The notes under the pieces: model-generated
Told to the model about the DNA's origin: nothing
What the model saw: the letters and a program-made list of their open reading frames with translations, nothing else
Database searches by the model: none
Origin: Acidiferrobacter thiooxydans
GTDB taxonomy: Bacteria; Pseudomonadota; Gammaproteobacteria; Acidiferrobacterales; Acidiferrobacteraceae
Length of the DNA stretch: 64,000 nt
Assembly (NCBI RefSeq): GCF_003333315.1
Contig: NZ_PSYR01000001.1
Span: forward strand, 1,080,501 to 1,144,500
Direction of reading: 5' to 3'
Program-made: the position numbers and the translations under genes
Shown here: positions 34,988 through 44,800 of the stretch, in pieces
Layout: each line of letters begins with the position of its first letter
How positions within the stretch are numbered: position 1 is the stretch's first letter

Positions 34988-35028
34988 CTTGAAGGCCTGG
35001 AGACGAACCATAACCCTTATTATAGGCT

Positions 35029-35070
35029 AAAACCCCGCTACCCATCCGCCCCTGAACGATGGGGTTTTTC
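35029..35070. terminator. Possible bidirectional terminator between glnD and tnpB
   Basis: AAAACCCC at 35029-35036 can pair with GGGGTTTT at 35061-35068, and CCCATC with GATGGG inside. Short T-runs exist on both strands. It could end glnD transcripts coming from the right. Confidence 0.4.
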
Positions 35071-35146
35071 GCACTTTTTTCAGAGTGCCGGCTATAAGGG
35101 GTGCGAGTCGGTCATGCCGGACTCGCCGTAGGTCGTATTGGAGCCG

Positions 35147-37792
35147 TCATCGTGGAATCGGGGCCGTCCCGTCCAGGCGCGCGCGGATGGCATCCGCGAG
35201 TTCCGTCAGGCGCTGCGAGGCGCCCTGGCCGAAGGGTTTACCGCATTCGTCGGTGAGAAAGAACACGTCCTCGGCACGCTCCCCGAAGGTCGCCACCTTG
35301 GCGGTCACGATGCGCGTGTGGCCGGCCAGAAGCGCCAAGGCCAGTTGGTGAAGCAGCCCCGGGCGGTCCTGGGCAATGACCTCCATGACCGTGAGCTGGC
35401 CATTGGCGGTCGATGAGAAGTGCACCTCGGTGGCGATCGGGAAATTCTTGAGGGCACGGGGCAGGGGGCGGACCGGGGTCTCGCGAAATCCGGCGGCAAG
35501 GTCGGTGCGTACCTGTTTGGTCATGTGCGACAACTCGCGGGCGTTCGGCGGCTTGCCATCGCCGGTGAGCGCCACGAAGCAGTCGAGGGCATAGCCCGAG
35601 GCCATATGGATGCGGGCGTCGACGATCGACAGATTGAGGTGCTCCAGGCTGCCGGTGACGGTCGCGAACAGTTCGTCGCTCAAGGGGCTGAACACCAGAA
35701 ACTCGACCGCCGCGTGATTGGGACGCACGCGCGCCTCAATGACAGGTAGCGTCGTTCGGTGTCGGGCGATGGCGCAGGCGTGCCAGGCCAGGGCCCCCGC
35801 ATCATGGCGCAGGAAGTAGTCTGCGTCCATGCGCGCCCAATGCTGCTCAATGGCCTCGCGCGGCGCGCAGTCCCCGATATGTTCCAGGGCCTCGCGCCGC
35901 GCGTCGGCGGCGCGCGCGTCGATGGCGATGGCCTCGCCTAGGCCGCGCCGCAAGACGCGTGTGGCATCGTGATAGAGACCCGCGAGCAGCTGCCCCTTCC
36001 AGTCGTTCCACACGCTCGGGCTGGTCCCGCGGATATCCGCCACGGTGAGCACATAGAGGTTGTCGAGATGCTCGCGGTCGCCGACCTGCCGCGCGAAATC
36101 GGCGATGATCTCCGGGTCCGAGATGTCGGTGTGTTGCGCGGTCCAGGACATGACGAGATGGTGGCGCACGAGCCAGGCGACGAACTCGCTGTCATACTCA
36201 CTCAGGCCGAGTCGCTGGCAGAAGCCGCGGGCCTCGGACTCGCCGAGGCGGGAATGATCGCCGCCACGCCCCTTGGCGATGTCGTGGAAGAGTGCCGCCA
36301 GATACAGGCGCTCGGGTTTGGCTAGCGCACGGCCGATCTCGCTGACTGCGGGCAGTTCGGCGTGATATGCCGGCTGCATGAGACGCCGGACATTGCGCAA
36401 GACGAACAGGCTGTGCTCGTCGACCGTGTAGACATGAAAGAGGTCGTGCTGCATCTGGCCTACGACCTTGCCGAAGGCCGGGATATAGGCGCCAAGGACG
36501 CCGTAGGCATTCATGCGCCGCAAGGCCTTGGTGACGCCCGCGGGCGCCCGCAAAATGGCGAGGAATGCCGACTGGGTGGCCGGGTCGTGGCGGAAGGCCC
36601 CGTCTATCAAGAATAAGTGCGCGCGCAGCAGACGAATGGTCGCGGCGCGCACGCCCTGGAGCGTGGGGTGCTCCTGCAAAATCCGGAACAGGTCAAGGAT
36701 GGCGCGCGGGTCTTCCGCAAAGACGTGCGCGTCGACGGCCTCCAGGAAGCCGTTGCGGGCCCGGAACCGGGGGCTTAGCGTCTTTATCACCGGCCGCCGC
36801 GGTGCGCGCAGGGTCTCGGCGAAGTGCTGGAGGAGGATTTCGTTCAGAAGCTGAACCTGCTTTACCGTGCGATAGTACCGTTTCATGAACTGTTCGACGG
36901 CGAGCCGTCCCGGGCGGTCCATATAACCCATCTGCAGAGCCAAGGTCCGCTGATGGTCGAAAAGCAGGCGATCCTCGCGTCGCCGCGCAAGGAGGTGAAG
37001 GCCGTTGCGGATCTGCCAGAGAAAGTTCCGTGCGTCTATGAGCGTGCGGTATTCGCGTTCGTCCAAGAAGCCCACCTTGACGAGGCCGTGGAGGTCGGCG
37101 GAACCGAAGTGACGCTGGGTGATCCAGGCGATCGTATGGATGTCGCGCAACCCCCCCGGGCCTTCCTTGACGTTCGGTTCCAGGTTGTAGCCGGTGTCGT
37201 CGTAACGGGTGTGGCGCGCGCGCTGCTCGGCGAGCTTGGCCTCGAAGAATCGCGCGCTGGACCATAGGGAAGGCGACGCGAGGTCGTGCGCGAGGCGTGC
37301 GAGCAGCGCCTCGTCGCCGGTCAACAGGCGCGCCTCCATGAGGTTGGTCATGACCGTGATGTCGGAGCGCGCGACCCGCAGGCAGTCGCGATGCGACCGA
37401 ACGCTGTGCCCCACGGTGAGGCCGATATCCCAGAGAAAGCGCAGGAAGTGTTCGGCGAAGGCCTGGGTGTTGGCGTACCGAGGGCTGTCTTGGAGCAACA
37501 GCAGGTCGATATCGGAGGCGGGATGGAGTTCGCCGCGTCCGTAGCCTCCCACCGCCACGAGCGCCACAGACAGGGTGTTTGGGAGCAAGGACTCGTGTCG
37601 AACGTAGGCCTCGCGCAGGACCTCATCAATCAGCGTCGTGCGTAGCTGCAGCGCCTGGATCCCGAGCCCTCGGCGCCGGCGCGGCAGTTCGGCATCGTGC
37701 GTAGCCCGCAGGCGTGCATCACCGGCACGTAGCCTTTCGCGAAATCGCGTGATGTCCGGGTCAAGGATCGGCACCACGGCCTTGGTTGCCAT
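35147..37792 (-). CDS. glnD: Protein-PII uridylyltransferase / uridylyl-removing enzyme
   Basis: An 881-residue nitrogen sensor that modifies PII according to glutamine. The nucleotidyltransferase active site is VGGYGRGELHPASDIDLLLL near residue 90; an HD domain for the removing activity has LFHDIAKGRGGDHSRLGE near 500. Two C-terminal ACT domains follow (about 690-770, FSPLSDELFATVTGSLEHL, and about 800-870, VIAQDRPGLLHQLALALL). Length and order match the family. It is followed on the same strand by the tnpB element and preceded by map. Confidence 0.97.
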   Translation of the reverse strand: MATKAVVPILDPDITRFRERLRAGDARLRATHDAELPRRRRGLGIQALQLRTTLIDEVLREAYVRHESLLPNTLSVALVAVGGYGRGELHPASDIDLLLLQDSPRYANTQAFAEHFLRFLWDIGLTVGHSVRSHRDCLRVARSDITVMTNLMEARLLTGDEALLARLAHDLASPSLWSSARFFEAKLAEQRARHTRYDDTGYNLEPNVKEGPGGLRDIHTIAWITQRHFGSADLHGLVKVGFLDEREYRTLIDARNFLWQIRNGLHLLARRREDRLLFDHQRTLALQMGYMDRPGRLAVEQFMKRYYRTVKQVQLLNEILLQHFAETLRAPRRPVIKTLSPRFRARNGFLEAVDAHVFAEDPRAILDLFRILQEHPTLQGVRAATIRLLRAHLFLIDGAFRHDPATQSAFLAILRAPAGVTKALRRMNAYGVLGAYIPAFGKVVGQMQHDLFHVYTVDEHSLFVLRNVRRLMQPAYHAELPAVSEIGRALAKPERLYLAALFHDIAKGRGGDHSRLGESEARGFCQRLGLSEYDSEFVAWLVRHHLVMSWTAQHTDISDPEIIADFARQVGDREHLDNLYVLTVADIRGTSPSVWNDWKGQLLAGLYHDATRVLRRGLGEAIAIDARAADARREALEHIGDCAPREAIEQHWARMDADYFLRHDAGALAWHACAIARHRTTLPVIEARVRPNHAAVEFLVFSPLSDELFATVTGSLEHLNLSIVDARIHMASGYALDCFVALTGDGKPPNARELSHMTKQVRTDLAAGFRETPVRPLPRALKNFPIATEVHFSSTANGQLTVMEVIAQDRPGLLHQLALALLAGHTRIVTAKVATFGERAEDVFFLTDECGKPFGQGASQRLTELADAIRARLDGTAPIPR

Positions 37793-37802
37793 ACGCGGCC
37801 CT

Positions 37803-38570
37803 TTAGATGGTCTCGTCGTGGCGCAGGGTCAGGACCTCGTATCCGGAGGGTGTCACCAACACCGTGTGTTCCCATTGGGCGGAGAGCCCGTGATCGCGGG
37901 TCACGACCGTCCAGTTGTCAGGCAGGAGCTTTACCCCGGCGCCGCGCTGATTGATCATGGGCTCGATCGTGAAGATCATGCCCGCCTCCAACTTCACGCC
38001 GGTCCCGGGGTGCCCGTAATGCAGGACCTGCGGGTCCTCATGGAAGGCGCGGCCTATGCCGTGCCCGCAGTATTCGCGCACCACCGAGTAGTGCTGGCTT
38101 TCGGCGAAAGTCTGGATCACATGACCGATATCGCCCAGATGGATGCCGGGGCGTACGAGCCGTATGCCACGCACCAGGCACTCGTAGGTGACCTCGCTTA
38201 GGCGGCGCGCGGCGATCGAGGGTTCGCCTATATAGAACATGCGGCTGGTGTCGCCGTGATACTCGTCTTTGATGACGGTGATGTCGATATTGAGGATGTC
38301 GCCGCGCTTCAATACGCGGTCGCCGGGAATACCGTGACAGACCTGGTGATTGACCGAGGTGCAGATGGAGCGCGGAAAGCCTCGGTAGTTGAGTGGTGCC
38401 GGGATCGCTTTTTGGGTGTGCACGATATAGTCATGGCAGATGCGGTCGAGCTCGCCTGTGGTGATGCCGGGGACTACATGCGGCGCGATCATCTCCAGGA
38501 CATCGGCGGCAAGCCGTCCGGCGATACGCATTTTGTGGATTTCGGCTTCGGTCTTGATGGTAATGGGCAT
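37803..38570 (-). CDS. map: Methionine aminopeptidase type I
   Basis: A 255-residue enzyme that removes N-terminal Met. Metal ligands are seen in [23 protein letters not shown] (two Asp), the His of [12 protein letters not shown], and Glu residues in FTIEPMINQ and QWEHTVLVT. It is divergent from rpsB across 278 bases, the classical map-rpsB arrangement, and lies 10 bases before glnD on the minus strand, so the two are likely cotranscribed. Confidence 0.97.
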   Translation of the reverse strand: MPITIKTEAEIHKMRIAGRLAADVLEMIAPHVVPGITTGELDRICHDYIVHTQKAIPAPLNYRGFPRSICTSVNHQVCHGIPGDRVLKRGDILNIDITVIKDEYHGDTSRMFYIGEPSIAARRLSEVTYECLVRGIRLVRPGIHLGDIGHVIQTFAESQHYSVVREYCGHGIGRAFHEDPQVLHYGHPGTGVKLEAGMIFTIEPMINQRGAGVKLLPDNWTVVTRDHGLSAQWEHTVLVTPSGYEVLTLRHDETI

Positions 38571-38848
38571 CGGAAGTCTTGGGGGTCGACAATGAATGTC
38601 GGTCTATTGTCCGTTGTCCGCGGCCGCTATTCAACCTGGGACGGCCAGGGGCGCCGCCGCCGCGCGATTCGCCCAGCACTGTTACGAGCCTCGCGCCCGT
38701 GGTAGCATGCGGCCACGCGAGGATCCGCTCGCGTCCTCGTTTCGAGGCATTATCGCACGCAGGCCGTCACGGCGTTCGGGTGCTTGGGGCCATGGGCCTT
38801 GAGTCGGCGACCGGGACCTGCGGTGGACAAACCCGTTGGGAGAGAATC

Positions 38849-39760
38849 ATGGCTAGCGTCACAATGCGTGAAATGCTGGAGGCCGGGGTCCATTTTGGAC
38901 ATCAGACCCGCTTCTGGCACCCGAAAATGCGCCCCTATATCTTTGGCGAGCGCAACAATATCCACATCATCAATCTCGAGAAGTCGCTGCCGATGTTGAA
39001 CGAAGCGGCGGCCTTCGCGCGTAAATTGGCGGCGAACAAGGGCACGATACTATTCGTCGGTACCAAGCGCCAGGCGGCGGAGATCATACGCGCCGAGGCC
39101 ATCCGTGCCGGTTGCCCCTATGTCGATCACCGCTGGCTGGGCGGCATGCTGACGAATTACAAGACCGTGCGCCGCTCGATCGAGCGCTTGAAGCGGCTGG
39201 AGGAGCTGCTCGCCGAGGGTGGCGGCGCCGAGAAGCTCTCCAAGAAAGAGACGCTGAACCTCGAGCGCGAGCGCGCCAAGCTGGATCGCAGCCTGAGCGG
39301 CATCAAGGACATGCCGAGCCTGCCGGACGCGCTGTTTGTGATCGATGTGGGTCATGAATACATCGCCGTGAGCGAGGCCAACAAGCTGAAGATCCCGGTG
39401 CTCGCGGTGGTCGACTCCAATTGCAAGACCGATGGCGTGGACTACGTCATACCCGGAAACGATGACGCCAGCCGGGCCATCACTCTGTATGCCCGGACCA
39501 TGGCCGATGCGGTGCTCGAAGGGCGGAGCTCGGCCGCGACCCTCCCGGCCTCCGGCGACGAGGAGTTTGTCGAGGTGAAGGAAGAGCCCGCGATGCGCGC
39601 GGCCGCACGCAAGAAACCGGCGGCCGGCTACGAGGGCGATACGGGCGAGGCAGAAGGCGAGGCCGATGGCCCTGGGGCTGCGGATACCCGCAAGTCGCGT
39701 CCCAAGGGCCGGGAAGGGGCTGGGGCGCGGCCGGCCCGTGGCGGCCGCGCCCGGCCGTGA
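38849..39760 (+). CDS. rpsB: 30S ribosomal protein S2
   Basis: A 303-residue S2 beginning [20 protein letters not shown], with the family segments [25 protein letters not shown] in part and [15 protein letters not shown]. The ATG at 38849 is chosen because the homologous sequence begins there. After residue about 240 there is a long charged tail ([16 protein letters not shown] to PARGGRARP) absent from shorter S2 proteins. It opens the rpsB-tsf-pyrH-frr operon. Confidence 0.97.
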   Translation: MASVTMREMLEAGVHFGHQTRFWHPKMRPYIFGERNNIHIINLEKSLPMLNEAAAFARKLAANKGTILFVGTKRQAAEIIRAEAIRAGCPYVDHRWLGGMLTNYKTVRRSIERLKRLEELLAEGGGAEKLSKKETLNLERERAKLDRSLSGIKDMPSLPDALFVIDVGHEYIAVSEANKLKIPVLAVVDSNCKTDGVDYVIPGNDDASRAITLYARTMADAVLEGRSSAATLPASGDEEFVEVKEEPAMRAAARKKPAAGYEGDTGEAEGEADGPGAADTRKSRPKGREGAGARPARGGRARP

Positions 39761-39785
39761 CGGCGTAATGGCCCATACGAGAGAG

Positions 39786-39813
39786 GCAAAAGGGGGGGAT
39801 GCCCCCCTTTTGC
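39786..39813 (+). other. Perfect 12-bp hairpin between rpsB and tsf
   Basis: GCAAAAGGGGGG and its exact complement flank a GATG tetraloop. The T-run is part of the stem, so termination may be partial. A similar intercistronic hairpin in enteric rpsB-tsf operons tunes the ratio of S2 to EF-Ts; the same role is inferred here. Confidence 0.75.
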
Positions 39814-39832
39814 ATGCGCGCGAGGACAGGAT

Positions 39833-40714
39833 ATGGCGATTTCAGCGGCACAAGTAAAGGAACTTCGGGAGCGGACGGGGCTGGGCATGATGGAGTGCAA
39901 GGCCGCGCTCACCGAGACGGACGGGAATATGGAGGCGGCCATCGACCTTCTGCGCAAGAAGGCCGGCGCCAAGGTCGACAAGAAGGCCCACCGCGTGGCC
40001 GCCGAGGGGGCCATCGGCGCCCATGTCGATGCGCGCGGTCAGGTGGGCGCCTTGGTGGAGGTCAATAGCGAGACGGATTTCGTGGCCAAGGAGGAGCGTT
40101 TCACGGCCTTCGCGCAGACGCTCGCGGCCCTGGTCGTCGACCACAACCCCGCGGATCTGGAGGCCTTATCGGCGATGGCCTACCCCGGTGGGGGCACGGT
40201 CGCCGAGGCGCGCGCGGCGCTCGTGGCGCAGTTTGGGGAAAACATGACGGTGCGGCGCTTTGTGCGCCTCGATGCCGAAGGCGGTGTGCTCGGGCACTAT
40301 GTGCATGGGCGGCGTATCGGTGTGCTGGTGTCGCTCGCCGGCGGGGGTGCGGCACTCGCCCGTGACCTCGCCATGCATATCGCCGCGAGCAAGCCCGCCT
40401 ATGTCCGGCCGGAGGATGTTCCGGCGGATGTCGTGGCCCGCGAAAAGGCCATCTACGTGGCTCAGGCCGAAGGTTCGGGAAAGCCCCCGGAGATCATCGA
40501 GAAGATGGTGATGGGCAAGGTTCGCAAGTACCTCGATGACATCACCCTGACAGGCCAGGCCTTCGTCAAGGACCCGGAGACCACGGTCGCTGCGCAACTC
40601 AAGAAGGCCGGGGCCGAGGCCAGGCGTTTCTTCCGGCTGGAGGTCGGTGAGGGGATCGAACGCGAGGCCAGCAACTTCGCGTCGGAAGTGATGTCACAGG
40701 TGAAGGGAAGCTGA
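39833..40714 (+). CDS. tsf: Elongation factor Ts
   Basis: A 293-residue nucleotide-exchange factor for EF-Tu. The N-terminal UBA-like part reads [21 protein letters not shown], and the core shows [12 protein letters not shown], both family signatures. The C-terminal portion ends with an amphipathic helix ([10 protein letters not shown]). It lies 19 bases after the intercistronic hairpin and 3 bases before pyrH. Confidence 0.97.
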   Translation: MAISAAQVKELRERTGLGMMECKAALTETDGNMEAAIDLLRKKAGAKVDKKAHRVAAEGAIGAHVDARGQVGALVEVNSETDFVAKEERFTAFAQTLAALVVDHNPADLEALSAMAYPGGGTVAEARAALVAQFGENMTVRRFVRLDAEGGVLGHYVHGRRIGVLVSLAGGGAALARDLAMHIAASKPAYVRPEDVPADVVAREKAIYVAQAEGSGKPPEIIEKMVMGKVRKYLDDITLTGQAFVKDPETTVAAQLKKAGAEARRFFRLEVGEGIEREASNFASEVMSQVKGS

Positions 40715-40717
40715 TCC

Positions 40718-41439
40718 ATGGCGCGTTACCGACGCGTGCTCCTGAAGTTGAGTGGCGAGGCCCTGATGGGGACCGCAGGTTACGGGATCGACCCGGAGGT
40801 GTTGCGGACCGTGGCCGCGGCCGTGGCCGAGGGCGCGGGCGGTACGGGTCTTGCGATCGTGATCGGCGGCGGGAACATCTTTCGCGGCGTGTCGAGTTCG
40901 GCGCGCGACATGGACCGGGCGCAGGCCGATCTTATGGGCATGCTCGCCACGGTCATGAATGCGCTGGCGCTGGTCGAGGCGCTGCGTTCGGCCGGGGTGG
41001 TCGCCCATGTCCAGTCGGCGCTGGCCGTCGGTACCGCGGTACCCCCTTCGATAGGCGTCGGGCCTTGGAGTGCCTGGAGCGGGGCGAGGTCGTGGTGTTC
41101 GCGGCCGGCACCGGCAATCCATTCTTCACCACCGATACCGCAGCAAGCCTTCGGGCCCTGGAAGTGGGCGCCGAGATTATGCTGAAGGCCACCAAGGTCG
41201 ACGGTGTATATTCCGCGGACCCCAAGCGCGACCCGGACGCCGTGCGCTACCGGCGGCTCGGGTATGATGAAGTGCTGCAGCGCCGTCTCGGGGTGATGGA
41301 TGCCACGGCGATCGCGCTGTTGCGGGAGTTTCGCGTGCCCTTGCGCGTTTTTGACATGACCTCGCCCGGGGCCCTGGCGCGCATCCTCGCCGGTGCCGAT
41401 GAAGGGACCTTGGTTGAAGAAGGAGCGGGATGTGAGTGA
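40718..41439 (+). CDS. pyrH: UMP kinase (one-base frameshift as sequenced)
   Basis: UMP kinase phosphorylates UMP and feeds CTP and nucleotide pools. The first frame runs [18 protein letters not shown] to [11 protein letters not shown], then turns to nonsense; the second continues [33 protein letters not shown] to the stop. The break is at the C-run 41042-41046 (five C). A sixth C restores one 240-residue protein of normal length. Since pyrH is essential, a sequencing or assembly error is likelier than a real mutation. It lies between tsf and frr. Confidence 0.9.
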
Positions 41440-41989
41440 GGATCTGAAGAAAGACGTCCAGGCGCGCATGGCCAAGTCCGTCGAGGCCTTGAAGGCGGAG
41501 CTCGGCCGTATTCGCACCGGGCGCGCCAATACCGCGCTGCTCGACCACGTCATGGTCGACTATTACGGTACCAAGACCGCACTCCCGAAGGTCGCCAACG
41601 TCACCGTGGCCGATGCCCGCAATCTGGTCGTGAGCCCCTGGGAGAAGGGTATGGTGGCGGCGATCGAGCGCGCCATTCTGGAGTCCGGGCTCGGTTTCAA
41701 TCCGGTGACGTCCGGCATGACTATCCGCATCCCCATGCCGCCTTTGACCGAAGAGCGGCGTCGGGACCTTGGCAAGGTGGCGCGCAGCGAGGGCGAGAAT
41801 GCCAAGATCGCGGTGCGCAACATCCGTCGCGACACGAACAATCACTTGAAGGATCAGGTCAAGAAGAAGCTGCTTTCGGAAGACGAGGAAAAGCGTCTGG
41901 TCGAGGCTGTGCAAAAGGCCACAGACCAGTTCATCGCAGAAATCGACAAGCTGGTCGCCGCGAAGGAACGCGACATCCTGGAGATCTAA
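41432..41989 (+). CDS. frr: Ribosome recycling factor
   Basis: A 185-residue factor that splits post-termination ribosomes with EF-G. Family patterns are [39 protein letters not shown] and [12 protein letters not shown]. The GTG at 41432 has AAGGAG at 41420-41425 six bases upstream and overlaps the pyrH stop. A longer frame starting at 41393 has no ribosome site. Confidence 0.96.
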   Translation: MSEDLKKDVQARMAKSVEALKAELGRIRTGRANTALLDHVMVDYYGTKTALPKVANVTVADARNLVVSPWEKGMVAAIERAILESGLGFNPVTSGMTIRIPMPPLTEERRRDLGKVARSEGENAKIAVRNIRRDTNNHLKDQVKKKLLSEDEEKRLVEAVQKATDQFIAEIDKLVAAKERDILEI

Positions 41990-42022
41990 CCTTGGGCGCC
42001 TGAGTGCGCCTATACTTGTGTT

Positions 42023-42781
42023 ATGAAGACGACGGATCAAAGTGCCATCACAGGGGGTCTGCCCGCCCATGTCGCGGTAATCATGGACGGTAACGGTCGC
42101 TGGGCCAAGGCCCGCGGGCAGGCCCGCATCCAGGGACACCGCAAGGGCGTGGAGACGGTCCGCGAACTGGTCGCGGCGTGTGCCGAGAAGGGCATCAAGG
42201 CGGTCACGCTGTTTGCCTTCAGTAGCGAGAACTGGCGCCGCCCGCGGCTCGAGGTCCGTTTGCTGCGTCAGTTGTTCCTGCTGGCGCTGGAGCGCGAGAT
42301 CGCAAAGCTCCATGACAACGACATCCAGTTCCGCGCCATCGGCGACCTTGCCGCTTTTGGGCCCGATATCGTGCAGCGCGTGCGCGACGCCGAGGCCCTG
42401 ACCGCCAACAATCACCGCCTGCGTCTCACCATCGCCGCCAACTACGGCGGCCGGTGGGATATCGCCCAGGCCTGTGCGCGTATCGCCGAGGAGGTGCGCG
42501 CCGGCCGGCTTGTGCCCGGTGACATCGGCCCCGAGACCCTGGAGCCCTATCTCAGCATGGCCGGCGTCCCGGAGCCCGATCTCTTCATCCGCACCGGCGG
42601 TGAGCAGCGTATCAGCAATTTTCTACTCTGGCAGCTCGCCTATACGGAGCTCTATTTCACGCCCGTACTATGGCCCGACTTCGACCGCAAGCAGTTCGAT
42701 CTGGCCCTGGAGTCCTTTACCGGGCGCCAGCGACGGTTTGGGCGCACCGGGGACCAGGTCGAGGCGGCGTGGCGTGCTTAA
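42023..42781 (+). CDS. uppS: Undecaprenyl diphosphate synthase
   Basis: A 252-residue cis-prenyltransferase that makes the C55 carrier for peptidoglycan and O-antigen. The catalytic Asp lies in VIMDGNGRWAKARG; other motifs are FAFSSENWRRP and EPDLFIRTGGEQRISNFLLWQLAYTELYF in pieces. It is 33 bases after frr, and its stop overlaps the cdsA start. Confidence 0.97.
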   Translation: MKTTDQSAITGGLPAHVAVIMDGNGRWAKARGQARIQGHRKGVETVRELVAACAEKGIKAVTLFAFSSENWRRPRLEVRLLRQLFLLALEREIAKLHDNDIQFRAIGDLAAFGPDIVQRVRDAEALTANNHRLRLTIAANYGGRWDIAQACARIAEEVRAGRLVPGDIGPETLEPYLSMAGVPEPDLFIRTGGEQRISNFLLWQLAYTELYFTPVLWPDFDRKQFDLALESFTGRQRRFGRTGDQVEAAWRA

Positions 42782-43580
42782 GGAGCGCCTGCTGACGGCG
42801 CTTCTCGCGGGTGCCTTATTGCTTGCCGGTCTATGGTTTCTGAACACGGCCGGGGTCGGGGTATTGTTGGGTGCGGTGACACTGCTCGCGGCCTTCGAGT
42901 GGTCGGGGCTTGCCGCGCGGCGGCCGGTGGCGCGGTTTGCGTTTCCCGCGCTCGTCGCGTTCTTGGGGCTGGCAAGCCTCCTGCTACCGCTTGCGGCGGT
43001 CATGGCGATGGCGATCCTATGGTGGGTGTGGGCGGCCGGTGAGGTATTCGTGTTCCGTGACCGGGCGAGCCCGGTGTGGCGTCACGCGCCGGTCAAGTGC
43101 CTGTCTGGTGTGCTGATATTGGTGCCGGCCTGGCGCGGATGTCTGGCGTTGAAGGCCCAGGACCCCTCGCGGCCGATGCTCCTGATCTGGCTGCTGGCCA
43201 TGGTATGGACCGCCGATAGCGCGGCCTATTTTGCGGGACGCGCCTTTGGGCGTCATCGCCTGGCGCCGTTTGTAAGCCCCGGCAAGACCGTGGAGGGCGC
43301 GATGGCGGGCATCGCGGGGGCAGCCATCGTCGGGGGTATCGGCGCCTCTTGGCTGGCGCTTTCGGGGCTCCCTGCCGGCCGCGGCGCGCTGCTGGGCGCG
43401 GCCGTGGCCGTGGCCTCGATCGTAGGCGACCTGCTCGAGAGCAAGGCCAAGCGGCTGGCTGCCGTCAAGGACTCGGGCCGGCTGTTGCCGGGTCACGGCG
43501 GCATCCTGGATCGTATCGACGCCTTGACAGCGGCGGTGCCGTTATTCGTGTGGACCATGCGCTATCTGGGGGTTCGATGA
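42774..43580 (+). CDS. cdsA: Phosphatidate cytidylyltransferase
   Basis: A 268-residue membrane enzyme that makes CDP-diacylglycerol. About seven helices are seen. The family signature reads [22 protein letters not shown] with the Lys-Asp pair and GHGG, and [12 protein letters not shown] lies upstream. The GTG at 42774 gives [11 protein letters not shown], a typical start. It overlaps uppS by 8 bases and dxr by 4 (ATGA). Confidence 0.95.
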   Translation: MLKERLLTALLAGALLLAGLWFLNTAGVGVLLGAVTLLAAFEWSGLAARRPVARFAFPALVAFLGLASLLLPLAAVMAMAILWWVWAAGEVFVFRDRASPVWRHAPVKCLSGVLILVPAWRGCLALKAQDPSRPMLLIWLLAMVWTADSAAYFAGRAFGRHRLAPFVSPGKTVEGAMAGIAGAAIVGGIGASWLALSGLPAGRGALLGAAVAVASIVGDLLESKAKRLAAVKDSGRLLPGHGGILDRIDALTAAVPLFVWTMRYLGVR

Positions 43581-44800
43581 GGCAGGAGGGGCATCCGGGG
43601 CGTGAAGCCGTCCAGGGGCTTGCGGTATTGGGGGCCACGGGCTCCATAGGGATCAGCACCCTGAAGGTGGCGGAGCTCCATCCGGGGCGTTTCCGGGTGG
43701 TGGCCTTGAGCGCCTATGAGCGTGCCGAGGAGCTGCGCGCGTTGTGCCAGACGTGGCGTCCGGCGTTGGCCGCCATTCATGCCCCGGAGACGGCGCACTG
43801 GCTTGCGCAGTCGCTGGCGGATACCGGCACCGAGGTGCTCGCGGGGCCTACGGCACTCGAGCGCATCGTCTGCGATCCGCGCGTGACCACCGTTGTGTGC
43901 GGCATTGTCGGGGCCGCTGGGCTCAAGTCGGCGTGGGCGGCGGTGGCCGCCGGCAAACGTGTCTTGTTTGCCAATAAAGAGCCGCTGGTCATGTCCGGTC
44001 ATCTGCTGATGGCCTTGGCGCGTCAGAGCGGCGCGCAGCTCCTGCCGCTCGATAGTGAGCATAATGCCGTCTTTCAATGTTTGCCGCAGCCGCGCGCGGG
44101 GCTCGCCGGAGCGGGAGTGCGACGCATCGTCCTCACCTGTTCGGGCGGTCCGTTTCGCAATACCCCGGCGAGCGAGTTTGCCACCATAACCCCGGAACAG
44201 GCGTGCGCGCATCCGCGCTGGAGCATGGGTCGCAAGATCTCCGTGGATTCCGCGACCTTGATGAACAAGGGTCTGGAGTTGATCGAGGCCTGCCGGCTGT
44301 TCGAGGCCGCGCCCGCGCAGATCGATGTGGTGATCCACCCGCAAAGCATCATCCATTCACTGGTCGAGTATGTCGATGGGTCCACGCTCGCGCAGCTTGG
44401 CAATCCGGACATGCGCACCCCCATCGCTCATGCGCTGGCGTTCCCGGATCGCATCGAGGCGGGGGTTACGCGCCTCGATCTGGCCGCCGTAGGCCGGCTG
44501 GACTTCGAGGTGCCAGACGAGGACCGTTTCCCGTGCCTTAGGCTCGCGCGCGCAGCCGCGGTGGCCGGTGCCAGCGCGCCCACGGTATTGAACGCCGCCA
44601 ACGAGATCGCGGTGGAGGCCTTTCTGGCGCGCGAGCTGCCGTTTGCCGCCATCCCCCAGGTTATCGAGTCGGTCCTGGAGGCGCGGCCGGTGGTGCCGGC
44701 GGAGAGCATCGAGGCCATACTGGAAGAGGATCGGATGGCGCGTGAGTGCGCGCACCGGGTCATCGGTGGGCATCGCGCGAAGGGGGTCGTGGCGTGTTGA
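43577..44800 (+). CDS. dxr: 1-deoxy-D-xylulose 5-phosphate reductoisomerase
   Basis: A 407-residue enzyme for the second step of the MEP isoprenoid pathway. The NADPH site is [17 protein letters not shown]; active-site segments are [29 protein letters not shown] and [22 protein letters not shown] in pieces. It starts at the ATGA overlap with cdsA. A 10-residue N-terminal extension precedes the nucleotide fold. The product feeds the prenyl supply for uppS and ctaB. Confidence 0.97.
   Translation: MRQEGHPGREAVQGLAVLGATGSIGISTLKVAELHPGRFRVVALSAYERAEELRALCQTWRPALAAIHAPETAHWLAQSLADTGTEVLAGPTALERIVCDPRVTTVVCGIVGAAGLKSAWAAVAAGKRVLFANKEPLVMSGHLLMALARQSGAQLLPLDSEHNAVFQCLPQPRAGLAGAGVRRIVLTCSGGPFRNTPASEFATITPEQACAHPRWSMGRKISVDSATLMNKGLELIEACRLFEAAPAQIDVVIHPQSIIHSLVEYVDGSTLAQLGNPDMRTPIAHALAFPDRIEAGVTRLDLAAVGRLDFEVPDEDRFPCLRLARAAAVAGASAPTVLNAANEIAVEAFLARELPFAAIPQVIESVLEARPVVPAESIEAILEEDRMARECAHRVIGGHRAKGVVAC

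Larger units (their letters stand above)
33703..35011 (-). pseudogene. tnpB: TnpB RNA-guided nuclease, disrupted N-terminus
   Basis: The gene starts MVRLQAFKYEIKPTG at 35011. Within codon 15 a 20-bp unit is present three times (two extra copies, 40 bp), which shifts the frame; restoring one copy gives MQQRQLRRFAGSCRFVYNQALA. That reading then meets an amber TAG at 34858-34860. The rest is open to 33703 and keeps RuvC residues (GIDRGIMRFATL, VCLEDLP, NADLVGAITI) and a zinc ribbon (CPCCGH, ACVECG). A shortened product starting at Met 34716 could be made but would lack the N-terminal part. In the middle a 12-bp repeat encodes ATGH copies. Confidence 0.88.
33613..35040 (-). mobile_element. IS1341-group (IS200/IS605 family) element, tnpB only
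   Basis: The unit holds one tnpB gene, no tnpA, and a right end typical for the group: on the minus strand, after the gene stop, GGAATCCCCTTCC is followed by GGGGAGGATGTCAATTC ending at the permease stop codon. The left boundary is uncertain, near the TATAAT at 35019-35024. Such elements carry an omega RNA overlapping the right end. Confidence 0.7.

Noticed and set aside
40718-41439. Programmed frameshift in pyrH
   Set aside because: No slippery heptamer or stimulatory structure evident, and two other genes show the same kind of homopolymer loss; a sequence error is simpler.
41177-42415. 412-codon minus-strand frame across pyrH, frr and uppS
   Set aside because: Mirror of conserved genes in codon phase; no recognisable domain.
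42474-42773. 100-residue N-terminal extension of CdsA
   Set aside because: Lies inside uppS in another frame and has a Ser/Pro/Arg-rich shadow composition; CdsA homology starts at 42774.
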